DNA of 36,717 bases from an uncultured Eubacteriales bacterium (GTDB lineage: Bacteria > Bacillota > Clostridia > Oscillospirales > Acutalibacteraceae), in assembly GCA_934511365.1 (NCBI GenBank), contig CAKSWC010000017.1, positions 1 to 36,717 on the forward strand, read 5' to 3'. How positions within the stretch are numbered: position 1 is the stretch's first letter; every line of letters begins with the position of its first letter. A program made the position numbers and the translations under genes. Shown here piece after piece: positions 1 through 5,564 of the stretch. Below the pieces are notes generated by a model. That model was not told where the DNA came from. It searched no databases and saw only the letters and a program-made list of their open reading frames with translations.

Positions 1-67
1 GCTCAGTTGGTAGAGCAGCGGTCTCCAAAACCGCGTGCCGAGGGTTCAAGTCCTTCTGCCCCTGCCA
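1..67 (+). tRNA. tRNA-Trp (CCA), 5' end cut off by window
   Basis: The D-arm, anticodon arm and T-arm are readable. The anticodon stem GCGGT/ACCGC encloses loop CTCCAAA, giving anticodon CCA (Trp). The T-arm carries TTCAAGT. The 3' acceptor strand TGCCCCT, discriminator G and an encoded CCA end at 67. The 5' acceptor strand and first D-stem bases, about 9 nt, lie outside the window. A terminator follows directly, and prophage-derived sequence begins about 40 bases later. Confidence 0.93.
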
Positions 68-72
68 AAGAA

Positions 73-104
73 AGCATCGGTTTTCCGGTGCTTTTTCTTT
101 TTTT
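73..104 (+). terminator. Intrinsic terminator of the tRNA-Trp transcript
   Basis: An 8-bp arm AGCATCGG/CCGGTGCT (one G-U pair) with a TTTT loop is followed by a long T-rich run. Confidence 0.85.
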
Positions 105-130
105 AAAGCATAAAAACCCAAGGCACGCGC

Positions 131-601
131 GTGCCGGGGCGAAGCGGTGAACTTGACGGAAAGCATTTTCCGCAGAGCGAATACAAGATAGGCGTGACCG
201 TTACCCCGTTACACCCGTGGTGCAGGGGCTGCACAGCGCCTTATTTTGAGGACATGAAGGGCCTGAGCACACGCTTTGCAAGAGACGGTAAGACCGGCAA
301 AGCGTATGAAGTTCCGAATGACATGACGTACGCCGAATGGAAGAAAACGCAGGACAAAGCGGCGGAAAAAGCCGAAAAAGCATTGAAAAATAATGGCGAA
401 AGTAATATAATAAATAATAAAGAGACTGATTTTGCAAAAAGTAAACAGTCAGATAAACACGAGAGCGATTCTTCTACAAAAGTGGGCTCGAATAGCTTTT
501 CCGATACTGCGAAAGCCAATTTGTACCAACATGAACGGATTATTTCCGGAAATAATTATGAAACCGGAATACTTTATGAAGGAGTTGTTCTAAATGTATA
601 A
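131..601 (+). pseudogene. Phage minor capsid protein, C-terminal fragment
   Basis: About 156 codons are readable. Residues 8-45 carry a stretch typical of the end of Gram-positive phage minor capsid (minor head) proteins: an LDGK motif, then a conserved PLHPWCR with a nearby second Cys and PYFED. MTYAEWKK follows, as in that family. The N-terminal several hundred residues of such proteins are missing, and the frame begins only after the tRNA terminator. I therefore read this as a remnant, and the GTG at 131 is only the first possible start. After a Lys/Ala-rich linker (about 75-125) the last 30 residues do not look like capsid protein. They could be the start of a fused effector domain cut short by a stop. 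Function is probably lost. Confidence 0.7.
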
Positions 602-821
602 TTCTAAAGCTCCATTTCCGTATATATTCGGACATTATGCAATCATGCCTCCCGGACTTCCTGATCGGTTTTATCCGGAAAAAGAAGAAGATAGGTATTT
701 TACCGAACATTATGTTATTTGCTTCATGGGGGATGTTTCAAAAGAACTTAAGGAACGCTTTATCAAAGAATACGCAGAGTATTATAAAAAGATACGAGAA
801 TCAGGAATTTATTATATGTAA
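594..821 (+). CDS. Small hypothetical protein downstream of capsid fragment
   Basis: This 75-codon ORF begins with ATG 9 nt after AAGGAG and overlaps the end of the capsid fragment by 8 nt in another frame, the usual layout of coupled phage genes. The product is acidic and rich in aromatic residues, with no signal peptide or membrane helix. I do not recognise the family. Possible readings are a small accessory gene within the phage head module, an immunity-type protein for an effector fused to the capsid protein, or the rest of that effector after a frameshift. A terminator lies 5 nt after the stop, so the unit ends here. Confidence 0.5.
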   Translation: MYNSKAPFPYIFGHYAIMPPGLPDRFYPEKEEDRYFTEHYVICFMGDVSKELKERFIKEYAEYYKKIRESGIYYM

Positions 822-825
822 CTTA

Positions 826-856
826 AGCGCTGTACTTTCGTACGGTGCTATTTTTA
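826..856 (+). terminator. Intrinsic terminator after small phage ORF
   Basis: AGCGCTGTAC/GTACGGTGCT pairs over 10 positions (two G-U) around a TTTC loop, followed by ATTTTTAT. Confidence 0.7.
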
Positions 857-878
857 TGCCCGAAAACTGAATAATTAA

Positions 879-907
879 AGAGCTTTGAGAAATCAAGGCT
901 CTTTTTT
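879..907 (+). terminator. Second intrinsic terminator in phage remnant
   Basis: AGAGCTTTGA/TCAAGGCTCT (one G-U) with GAAA loop, then a T tract. It lies between the small ORF and the scaffold gene. Confidence 0.8.
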
Positions 908-997
908 ATATGCGGACTGACAAGCGTATAACCGAGTGAAACCAAAACAATTTATGGGAGCTACCCCGTATAAAAGCGTAAGAAAGGATTGGTACAA

Positions 998-1627
998 ATG
1001 ACAAGAAAGCAACTTGAAGAACTCGGACTTTCAAAAGAACAGACCGACAAAATCATGGAAATCAACGGCGCAGACATTGAGAACGCAAAAGGTGAACTGA
1101 AAGAGAAGGTCAAAACCCTTGAAAAAGACAAAGAAGAACTTTCAAAACAAATCATCGACCGAGACGGACAGCTTGACACGCTGAAAAGCAACGCGGGCGA
1201 CAACGAAAAGCTCACCAAGCAGATTGCCGCCTTGCAAACGGCGAATCAGACGGCAAAGGACGATTATGAAAAGCAAATGAACCGGATGAAGGTTGATTTT
1301 GCGGTTGAAAAAGCTCTAGCCGGAGCAAAGGCGAAAAATGTTAAGGCTGTTATGGCACTGCTTGACCTTGAGGGGGCAACACTCCAAAAGGACGGCACGG
1401 TTAAAGGTCTTTCCGAACAAATCGAAAAACTCTCGAAAGCCGAGGACAGCAAGTTCCTTTTTGAAGAAGCAGAAACGAAGCCGAAATTAAAAGGCTTTCA
1501 GCCGGGAGCAAGTTCCGAAAAAAGGAACGGCACTGTAAGAAAAAATGCGGCGCTTAGCACTGTTCATGCTCGACGCCGCACGCTGATTATTGTTCTTGAT
1601 ACGATCGGTTCTTTGCGTGAAGCTTAA
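998..1627 (+). pseudogene. Phage scaffold protein (GP20-like), 3' truncated
   Basis: The frame encodes a Lys/Glu-rich, strongly coiled-coil protein. It starts with a TRKQLEELGLS type opening, has heptads over roughly residues 25-100, then a VEKALAGAKAKNVKAVMALL stretch and a GTVKGL motif. This is the pattern of phage minor structural protein GP20/scaffold proteins (PF06810) that guide capsid assembly. ATG 998 is preferred over TTG 989 because AAAGGA ends 9 nt before it. The last 35 or so residues do not fit the family and are read through a GC hairpin that belongs to the opposite-strand gene's terminator. The native 3' end has therefore been lost at about 1535-1550. Confidence 0.7.
1541..1580 (-). 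terminator. Terminator of the flavin oxidoreductase operon
   Basis: On the minus strand a stem TGCGGCG/CGCCGCA (1546-1552 with 1574-1580), with an inner AGCA/TGCT pairing, is followed by six T. It lies inside the phage scaffold frame, about 60 nt beyond the stop of the gene it serves. Confidence 0.7.
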
Positions 1628-1638
1628 CCGGTTAAATC

Positions 1639-2847
1639 TTATTTAACATATGTTGCGGGAACCTCAATAACAAGGTCTGAAAGAGCAAAGGCTGAACACG
1701 GATGAATATATCCGCTTGCTTTGTCTGAAGCTCGGCGATCCTCATCGTTTTCGGCGGGAATATAAACATCACCGGAGATGAGCTTTGACCTGCACCAGCC
1801 GCATTCGCCGCTTCTGCAACGCGAGGGAGCGGCAATACCTGCGCGCTCAATCGCTGCAAGAACGGTTTCGTCGGCAGATACGGCAATGGTGCTCTCCTGC
1901 GAGCCCTGACGGATGACGGCAGAAAAAGTTTTTCCTTTAAGATTTGCCGGGTAGTCGGCATTTTCCCAAACCTTTTTTGTAACGCCGAGAAGCTCGCGGC
2001 GGATGTGCTTTCTGTCAAGACCAAGCTTTTCAAGCTCCTTTTCCGCAAAGCGGTACATTGCTTCCGGGCCGCACATGAACACTGAGTAAGCTTTGTCCTT
2101 CGGTGCGTATTTTGAAATGAGCTCGGCGTTGATAAAGCCGTTTTCATAGCCTCTTTTCTTCTCATCGGAAAGGACATAAACAACCTTGACTTTGCTGCAT
2201 TCTTTTGCTATTGCGTCAAGCTCTTTTTTGAACAGGATGCTGTCCTTTGTTCTGCTTCCGAAAAGGATTGTGAGGTTAAAGTCCTCGGTTCCGTCCGCAA
2301 TCGCGTGAGCCATTGAAAGGAACGGAGTTATTCCGCTACCTCCGGCGAGAGCAATAACATCGGCCTCATCGCGCAGATCCTCATAATAGAAATTGCCGAG
2401 CGGCTCGGATACCGTTACGGCGTCGCCGACTTTCCAGTTATCGAGAATATAGTCCGAAGCAAAGCCGCCGGTAGTGCGCCTTACGGTGATTGCATATTTT
2501 CCCGCTTTTGAAAGCGACGGAGCACTGCTTATCGAATAAGGACGGGTAAGAACGCTCTCTCCGATATTCAAACTGACGCTGAGATACTGTCCTGCTCTGA
2601 AATATGCGGCGGTGCCGGCAGAGAGAATGAATGTTTTTGCTTCGGCGCCTGCGTGGTCAATAACCTCTTCGATTGTCATTTTCTGATAATCGGGGTGAAG
2701 CCTTTTGGCGTTTTCGTTAATTTTGAAAACACCGGAAACCGTTTTGGCCGGAGCGGCTTTTATCACACGGTTTTTTTCACGAATATGACAAACGAGCTTT
2801 TTAATATCTGAAAAGCCGTTTTTTCCAATATACAGTTTCTTTGCCAT
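1639..2847 (-). CDS. FAD-binding oxidoreductase with C-terminal 2Fe-2S domain
   Basis: This 402-residue protein has the ferredoxin-NADP reductase plan: an FAD barrel with RPYS (102-105), an NAD(P)-binding half with GGSGITP (169-175) and MCGP (258-261), then a plant-type ferredoxin domain. The four Fe-S ligands are visible as C344, C349, C352 and C384. It should move electrons between NAD(P)H, FAD and a 2Fe-2S centre in the cytosol. The first 45 residues are a family-specific extension. Its ATG overlaps the stop of the upstream CrtI-like gene (TAATG) and is preceded by AGGAGG, so the two are translationally coupled. The likely role is electron supply to, or from, that partner. The physiological substrate is not evident. 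Confidence 0.85.
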   Translation of the reverse strand: MAKKLYIGKNGFSDIKKLVCHIREKNRVIKAAPAKTVSGVFKINENAKRLHPDYQKMTIEEVIDHAGAEAKTFILSAGTAAYFRAGQYLSVSLNIGESVLTRPYSISSAPSLSKAGKYAITVRRTTGGFASDYILDNWKVGDAVTVSEPLGNFYYEDLRDEADVIALAGGSGITPFLSMAHAIADGTEDFNLTILFGSRTKDSILFKKELDAIAKECSKVKVVYVLSDEKKRGYENGFINAELISKYAPKDKAYSVFMCGPEAMYRFAEKELEKLGLDRKHIRRELLGVTKKVWENADYPANLKGKTFSAVIRQGSQESTIAVSADETVLAAIERAGIAAPSRCRSGECGWCRSKLISGDVYIPAENDEDRRASDKASGYIHPCSAFALSDLVIEVPATYVK

Positions 2848-4382
2848 TATTTCGTACCTCCTGCGTTGAGTTCTTTAATTGCCGATTTGGCAACAATGCT
2901 GCCGCACATATAAGCGGAGCTGTATCCGTCGCCGCGCAATCCGGAGGTTCCGATAGGCTTGAGTCCCTTAATCGGGAAATCGGCACCCTGCGAAACGGTT
3001 CTTGAAAGGATGCTGTCCCAGCCGGTTGTCATGTAGCCATATACGCTGCCCTCGGGAACACCGAGATATCTTGCAAAAGTTAGCGGAGTTGCAACGGAAA
3101 TTTCCTCAATATACGGGGTGATGACAATGCCGGTTGTTTTTTCAAATTTGTCGATAATCTTTTTTGCAAACCTGTTCTTGATTTTGACATAGTCCTCATC
3201 TGAAATGTTGTTCCAATCGTCCGGAGCGGCAAACATTGTTGTAAAACTGCACATTGAAGTACCCTCGGGCGAAGCTTTCGGGTTTGCAATGTTATAGCAA
3301 AGGAAAATGGAATAGTCATTGGTATCCATTTTGCGCAGCGAAGCATATTCCTTCTCCGAATCCGCGGAACCGGAAAGGAAAATGCTGTAATCCTTGATTC
3401 CAAGCTCTTCCGGCGTTTTGTTAAGGCCAAGATAAATGGCAAACATTCTTGCGCCGAAATTGCGGTTTCTTGCGGCAGAGAGCTTCTTTTCGCGCTCGGG
3501 TACAAGCGACTTCGGCATCATTCTGCCATAGATGATATCGGGGTTGATGTTTGCAAGAACCATATCCGCCATGAGGTCGCCCTCATTGGTTCTTACGCCG
3601 CAGCAGCGTTCTCCGTCAAAGAGGAATTGCTCCGCGCGGCAGTTGAATCTGACCTCTCCGCCGAGTTCACGGAAGCGCTCAACCATGGCATTGCTGATTT
3701 CGTGCGAGGTATGAGTCGGAATGTATGCGCCGGCGGTAACATAGCTGTATACCATTGAGGCGTAATGGAAGAATGAGAGGTTCTTCATATCAACGCCGAG
3801 ATATGACCAATAAACCGAAAGGATATCCTTACACTTCTGAGAAAGTCCTATTGCATTGAAAACGTCCTCGGTAGCGTAGCCCACCGCTCTGAACGCATTT
3901 CCGTAATCTTTCAGAATTTTGGACGGAGAAACTTTCGGAGAGCTGATATGTTCGATAAGCTCCTTGTTTTCACGCAGGAGGTCAAAAAATTCCGTCATTT
4001 TTTTCCGGCTTCCCGGAACATACTCCTCTGTTCTGTCAATAAAGGCCTGAACGCCCGTTGGAAGAGTAACGTCCATTGGGGTGCCGTCACTGTAAGTTGA
4101 AACGCACCTGAAGCAGTCGTCAACCCTGTTCCACTCAACTTTAACGCCGAAGTTATCCATAAATCTGCGGACATCGCCGGGTTTGTTTTCCGGACCGACA
4201 CCGCACAATTCATGAAGCGACGGTTCAAACTCAAATCTGCCCCTGCAAAAGCTTGAAGCGCAGCCGCCGGGCAAGTTATGCTTTTCAATAAGCACTGTCT
4301 TTTTTCCTGCTGTTATCAGTTCCAGCGCGGCAGCAAGGCCGGCGCAGCCGGAGCCGACAACAATAGCATCGTATTTTCTCAT
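2847..4382 (-). CDS. CrtI-like FAD-dependent oxidoreductase
   Basis: This 511-residue flavoprotein opens with the dinucleotide-binding motif VVGSGCAGLAAA (about 8-19), has LIEK ending the second strand, and PGGCASSF close behind. It ends with GTSGLRGDGYSSAYMCG, the second FAD-contact region of the phytoene desaturase/retinol saturase superfamily. ATG 4382 was chosen over 4394 because GAGGTG lies 6 nt before it. No phytoene synthase or other carotenoid gene is nearby, so a carotenoid role is not supported. In anaerobic Firmicutes such proteins are usually called phytoene dehydrogenase-like without known substrate. It is the first gene of a two-gene operon with the 2Fe-2S reductase. Confidence 0.82.
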   Translation of the reverse strand: MRKYDAIVVGSGCAGLAAALELITAGKKTVLIEKHNLPGGCASSFCRGRFEFEPSLHELCGVGPENKPGDVRRFMDNFGVKVEWNRVDDCFRCVSTYSDGTPMDVTLPTGVQAFIDRTEEYVPGSRKKMTEFFDLLRENKELIEHISSPKVSPSKILKDYGNAFRAVGYATEDVFNAIGLSQKCKDILSVYWSYLGVDMKNLSFFHYASMVYSYVTAGAYIPTHTSHEISNAMVERFRELGGEVRFNCRAEQFLFDGERCCGVRTNEGDLMADMVLANINPDIIYGRMMPKSLVPEREKKLSAARNRNFGARMFAIYLGLNKTPEELGIKDYSIFLSGSADSEKEYASLRKMDTNDYSIFLCYNIANPKASPEGTSMCSFTTMFAAPDDWNNISDEDYVKIKNRFAKKIIDKFEKTTGIVITPYIEEISVATPLTFARYLGVPEGSVYGYMTTGWDSILSRTVSQGADFPIKGLKPIGTSGLRGDGYSSAYMCGSIVAKSAIKELNAGGTK

Positions 4383-4547
4383 AATGCACCTCATTTTTGT
4401 TTTTATGGGTATTGCTGTTATTATATTTTACCATATTTTAGTAAAAAGCCAAGTCTTTTTATAAGAAAAAACGAATTACATCAGTGTTTTATACGCATTT
4501 CCAAACTTTTTGCGCCCTCACCCACCCTCGCTTTGTTTGAAAGCGCA

Positions 4548-4590
4548 AAAAAATAACCGCCCATAATTCCCAACAGTGCGGTTATTTTTT
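4548..4590. terminator. Bidirectional hairpin terminator, unit 0
   Basis: The 13-bp perfect stem has A-rich left and T-rich right ends, so it would work on both strands. It closely resembles the unit 2 hairpin at 5274-5317. Confidence 0.75.
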
Positions 4591-4632
4591 AACGCATTCG
4601 AGGGCAACCGCTTAATGCAGAGCCTTTTTACA
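4548..4632 (-). ncRNA. Predicted antisense RNA, orphan unit 0
   Basis: It is inferred from a minus-strand promoter (-35 TTGTCA at 4661-4666, 17-nt spacer, -10 TATAAT at 4638-4643) that fires leftward into a 13-bp hairpin (4548-4560 with 4578-4590). The first 31 nt of the RNA are complementary to 4600-4630, which is identical to 5328-5358 in the 3' UTR of peptide gene 2. No small hydrophobic ORF precedes the hairpin, so the partner gene appears lost. Ends are estimates. Confidence 0.55.
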
Positions 4633-4637
4633 CTTAT

Positions 4638-4666
4638 ATTATACTCACTCACCGCTTGTTTGACAA
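4638..4666 (-). promoter_or_regulatory. Minus-strand promoter of antisense RNA 0
   Basis: -10 TATAAT (4638-4643), 17-nt spacer, -35 TTGTCA (4661-4666). The -35 deviates by one base from the TTGACA seen in the two other copies. Confidence 0.65.
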
Positions 4667-4677
4667 GCGTTTTTTTA
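4653..4677 (+). terminator. Junction hairpin terminator, copy 1
   Basis: CGCTTGT/ACAAGCG with a TTG loop is followed by T7 on the plus strand. The same bases form the -35 of the leftward promoter. Confidence 0.65.
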
Positions 4678-4681
4678 TCTC

Positions 4682-4710
4682 TTGACAATTTTCGACAAAT
4701 ATGCTAAGAT
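4682..4710 (+). promoter_or_regulatory. Promoter of membrane-peptide gene 1
   Basis: TTGACA (4682-4687), exactly 17 nt, TAAGAT (4705-4710). The element is repeated base for base upstream of gene 2. Confidence 0.85.
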
Positions 4711-4744
4711 ATTTTCGGTGCCGGATATAACGGTAAGGCGGTTG

Positions 4745-4761
4745 CTCCTCGAAAGAGGAGG
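4745..4761 (+). promoter_or_regulatory. SD-sequestering hairpin, unit 1
   Basis: CTCCTC (4745-4750), GAAA tetraloop, GAGGAG (4755-4760). The right arm is the Shine-Dalgarno sequence AGGAGG (4756-4761) of peptide gene 1, so the ribosome site is masked in the folded leader. Confidence 0.8.
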
Positions 4762-4769
4762 TGATGGCA

Positions 4770-4862
4770 ATGACAATATCGCTGTTGGAATTGATTGCAA
4801 TTCTTGCATTGCTTGTCAATGTTATCTCTCTTTGTTACACAATTCTGAGTAACAAAAAGTAA
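4770..4862 (+). CDS. 30-residue membrane peptide, putative type I toxin 1
   Basis: The ORF is too short for ordinary gene finders. ATG 4770 lies 8 nt after AGGAGG, while ATG 4764 is only 2 nt away and so less likely. The product has a short polar start, one continuous hydrophobic helix (about residues 5-27, Leu/Ile/Val/Ala), and a basic SNKK tail. That is the size and topology of small pore-forming toxins of type I toxin-antitoxin systems, including the short putative holin-like toxins. Dedicated promoter, masked ribosome site, and a convergent antisense promoter over its 3' UTR support this. Toxicity is inferred, not shown. It has a paralogue-like partner at 5178. Confidence 0.75.
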   Translation: MTISLLELIAILALLVNVISLCYTILSNKK

Positions 4863-4870
4863 TCTTACAT

Positions 4871-4963
4871 AAAAAGTAAGAAACACCGCCCACTCTCACA
4901 TGGCGGTGTTTCTTAATAAAATACCATCATAGGAGCAACCGCTTATCGCGGCACCCTTTTTAC
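4871..4963 (-). ncRNA. Predicted antisense (antitoxin) RNA 1
   Basis: A consensus promoter at 4970-4998 drives leftward transcription, with an expected start near 4963. The RNA runs through the 3' UTR of peptide gene 1 and into the 14-bp hairpin 4877-4915, ending with a T-rich stretch close to the peptide stop codon. About 90 nt would be fully complementary to the sense mRNA 3' region. Ends are estimates. Confidence 0.65.
4877..4915. terminator. Bidirectional hairpin between toxin 1 and antisense RNA 1
   Basis: A 14-bp perfect stem (4877-4890 with 4902-4915) surrounds an 11-nt loop. T tracts are modest on either side, so some read-through to the next hairpin at 4984 is likely. Confidence 0.75.
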
Positions 4964-4969
4964 ATTTAT

Positions 4970-4998
4970 ATTATACTCACGCGCCGCTTGTTTGTCAA
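4970..4998 (-). promoter_or_regulatory. Minus-strand promoter of antisense RNA 1
   Basis: -35 TTGACA (4993-4998), 17-nt spacer, -10 TATAAT (4970-4975), a perfect sigma-A consensus. It is back-to-back with the plus-strand promoter at 5015-5043. Confidence 0.88.
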
Positions 4999-5009
4999 GC
5001 GGTTTTTTT
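4984..5009 (+). terminator. Junction hairpin terminator, copy 2
   Basis: CCGCTTG/CAAGCGG with a TTTGT loop, then T7. The loop and right arm contain the complement of the antisense -35 element. Confidence 0.78.
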
Positions 5010-5014
5010 ATCTC

Positions 5015-5043
5015 TTGACAATTTTCGACAAATATGCTAAGAT
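5015..5043 (+). promoter_or_regulatory. Promoter of membrane-peptide gene 2
   Basis: TTGACA (5015-5020), 17 nt, TAAGAT (5038-5043), identical to the gene 1 promoter including the spacer. Confidence 0.85.
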
Positions 5044-5171
5044 AGCCCACAGGCTCTGCACCGGCCGAGCAATCGGCATTGCGGCAAGGCGGCTGCCCTC
5101 TGTAAAGTTTTGTCAAACTTTCAATAGGAGGGAACAATTTTTTATTATTCGTTGCCCTCCGGAAAGGAGGG
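5044..5171 (+). promoter_or_regulatory. Structured 5' UTR of peptide gene 2
   Basis: The leader is about 125 nt, roughly twice as long as in unit 1. It holds a GCCGA/TCGGC hairpin (5064-5077), an AAAGTTT/AAACTTT hairpin (5104-5121) with a second SD-like AGGAGGG after it, and CCCTCC/GGAGGG (5155-5160 with 5166-5171), which masks the true ribosome site. Segments 5051-5060 and 5089-5100 are complementary to the 3' UTR. Confidence 0.72.
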
Positions 5172-5177
5172 TTGCCC

Positions 5178-5282
5178 ATGGAATATTTTGCCATGCTTGC
5201 ACTTATTCTTGTGCTCATGACGGGCTACATAATCGTAGTCTCGAAAGCAAGTGACCATGACGATAGAAATAATAAAAAATAA
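5178..5282 (+). CDS. 34-residue membrane peptide, putative type I toxin 2
   Basis: ATG 5178 is 6 nt after GGAGGG. The product has a single hydrophobic helix (about residues 2-22, MLALILVLM core), then a hydrophilic tail with Ser/Asp/His and a terminal NNKK like that of peptide 1. The stop codon is inside the left arm of the bidirectional hairpin 5274-5317. Promoter, masked SD and convergent antisense promoter match unit 1, although the peptide sequences themselves are clearly different. This suggests two specificities within one regulatory scaffold. The most economical reading is a type I toxin. A small membrane regulator peptide is an alternative. Confidence 0.75.
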   Translation: MEYFAMLALILVLMTGYIIVVSKASDHDDRNNKK

Positions 5283-5359
5283 CCGCCCAAACCCCTTTAA
5301 TGTGACGGTTATTTTTTAATCATACATGAGGGCAACCGCTTAATGCAGAGCCTTTTTAC
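5268..5359 (-). ncRNA. Predicted antisense (antitoxin) RNA 2
   Basis: From the perfect promoter at 5366-5394, leftward transcription should start near 5359, cross the 3' UTR of peptide gene 2 and end at the hairpin 5274-5317. Its 5' segment contains the complement of 5328-5353, which also pairs with the gene 2 leader. Ends are estimates. Confidence 0.65.
5274..5317. terminator. Bidirectional terminator, unit 2
   Basis: A 12-bp perfect stem AAAAAATAACCG/CGGTTATTTTTT overlaps the peptide 2 stop codon. It is built like the unit 0 hairpin. Confidence 0.8.
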
Positions 5360-5365
5360 ATTTAT

Positions 5366-5394
5366 ATTATACTCACGCGCCGCTTGTTTGTCAA
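5366..5394 (-). promoter_or_regulatory. Minus-strand promoter of antisense RNA 2
   Basis: -35 TTGACA (5389-5394), 17 nt, -10 TATAAT (5366-5371). No plus-strand promoter follows, so this marks the array's right end. Confidence 0.88.
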
Positions 5395-5405
5395 GCGGTT
5401 TTTTT
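5380..5405 (+). terminator. Junction hairpin terminator, copy 3
   Basis: CCGCTTG (5380-5386), TTTGT loop, CAAGCGG (5392-5398), T7. It would stop plus-strand transcripts that read past the hairpin at 5274-5317. Confidence 0.78.
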
Positions 5406-5530
5406 GCTGCGTTCGGGCGGAGGAGTTTTCTGAATTGTTCATGCTTTGCAAAAAGCAAAGCTCACGCCCGCCTCAGCCGCCCCATTTTATTCAGATAATA
5501 GATATATATAACAACCAACAGACTTTTCGC
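5406..5530. other. Intergenic stretch with one palindrome, no gene seen
   Basis: The only clear structure is GCTTTGC/GCAAAGC with an A5 loop (5443-5461), possibly within a larger imperfect hairpin formed by GGGCGGAG and the later CAGCCGCCC. It may be debris at the array boundary. Confidence 0.4.
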
Positions 5531-5564
5531 CAAAAAAACCGCCGGACAAATTTTCGGCGGTTTT
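5529..5564 (-). terminator. Terminator of the HTH regulator gene
   Basis: On the minus strand AAAACCGCCG/CGGCGGTTTT (5535-5544 with 5555-5564) is followed by T residues. The stem abuts the stop codon. Confidence 0.82.

Larger units (their letters stand above)
4600..5405. repeat. Three-copy junction repeat of a tandem small-peptide array
   Basis: Related blocks at 4600-4710, 4931-5043 and 5328-5405 share a common order. First comes a 26-nt complementarity segment ending in GC-rich AACCGCTTA, then T-rich sequence and a minus-strand -10 (ATTATA on +). Next is a CGCTTG/CAAGCG hairpin that contains the minus -35 and ends in T7. Copies 1 and 2 continue into a plus-strand promoter. Copy 3 stops after the T run and forms the right end of the array. 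The blocks separate the gene units and are not CRISPR-like, being only three, long, unequally spaced and with coding interiors. Confidence 0.85.

Noticed and set aside
1..1640. att-site direct repeat of the tRNA 3' end
   Set aside because: No copy of the T-arm/acceptor sequence was seen at the right edge of the phage remnant or elsewhere in the window.
2847..4382. Carotenoid biosynthesis locus
   Set aside because: The CrtI-like fold is present but there is no phytoene synthase or other pathway gene. The partner is a 2Fe-2S reductase.
4988..5254. 88-codon plus-strand ORF over peptide gene 2
   Set aside because: Different frame from the well-signalled 34-codon ORF. Begins inside the terminator hairpin, no ribosome site, basic/Cys-rich nonsense composition.
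4600..5405. Repeated blocks suggestive of a CRISPR array or insertion sequence ends
   Set aside because: Only three long, unequal copies, each with promoters and terminators and with ORFs between. No terminal inverted repeats with a transposase and no cas genes.
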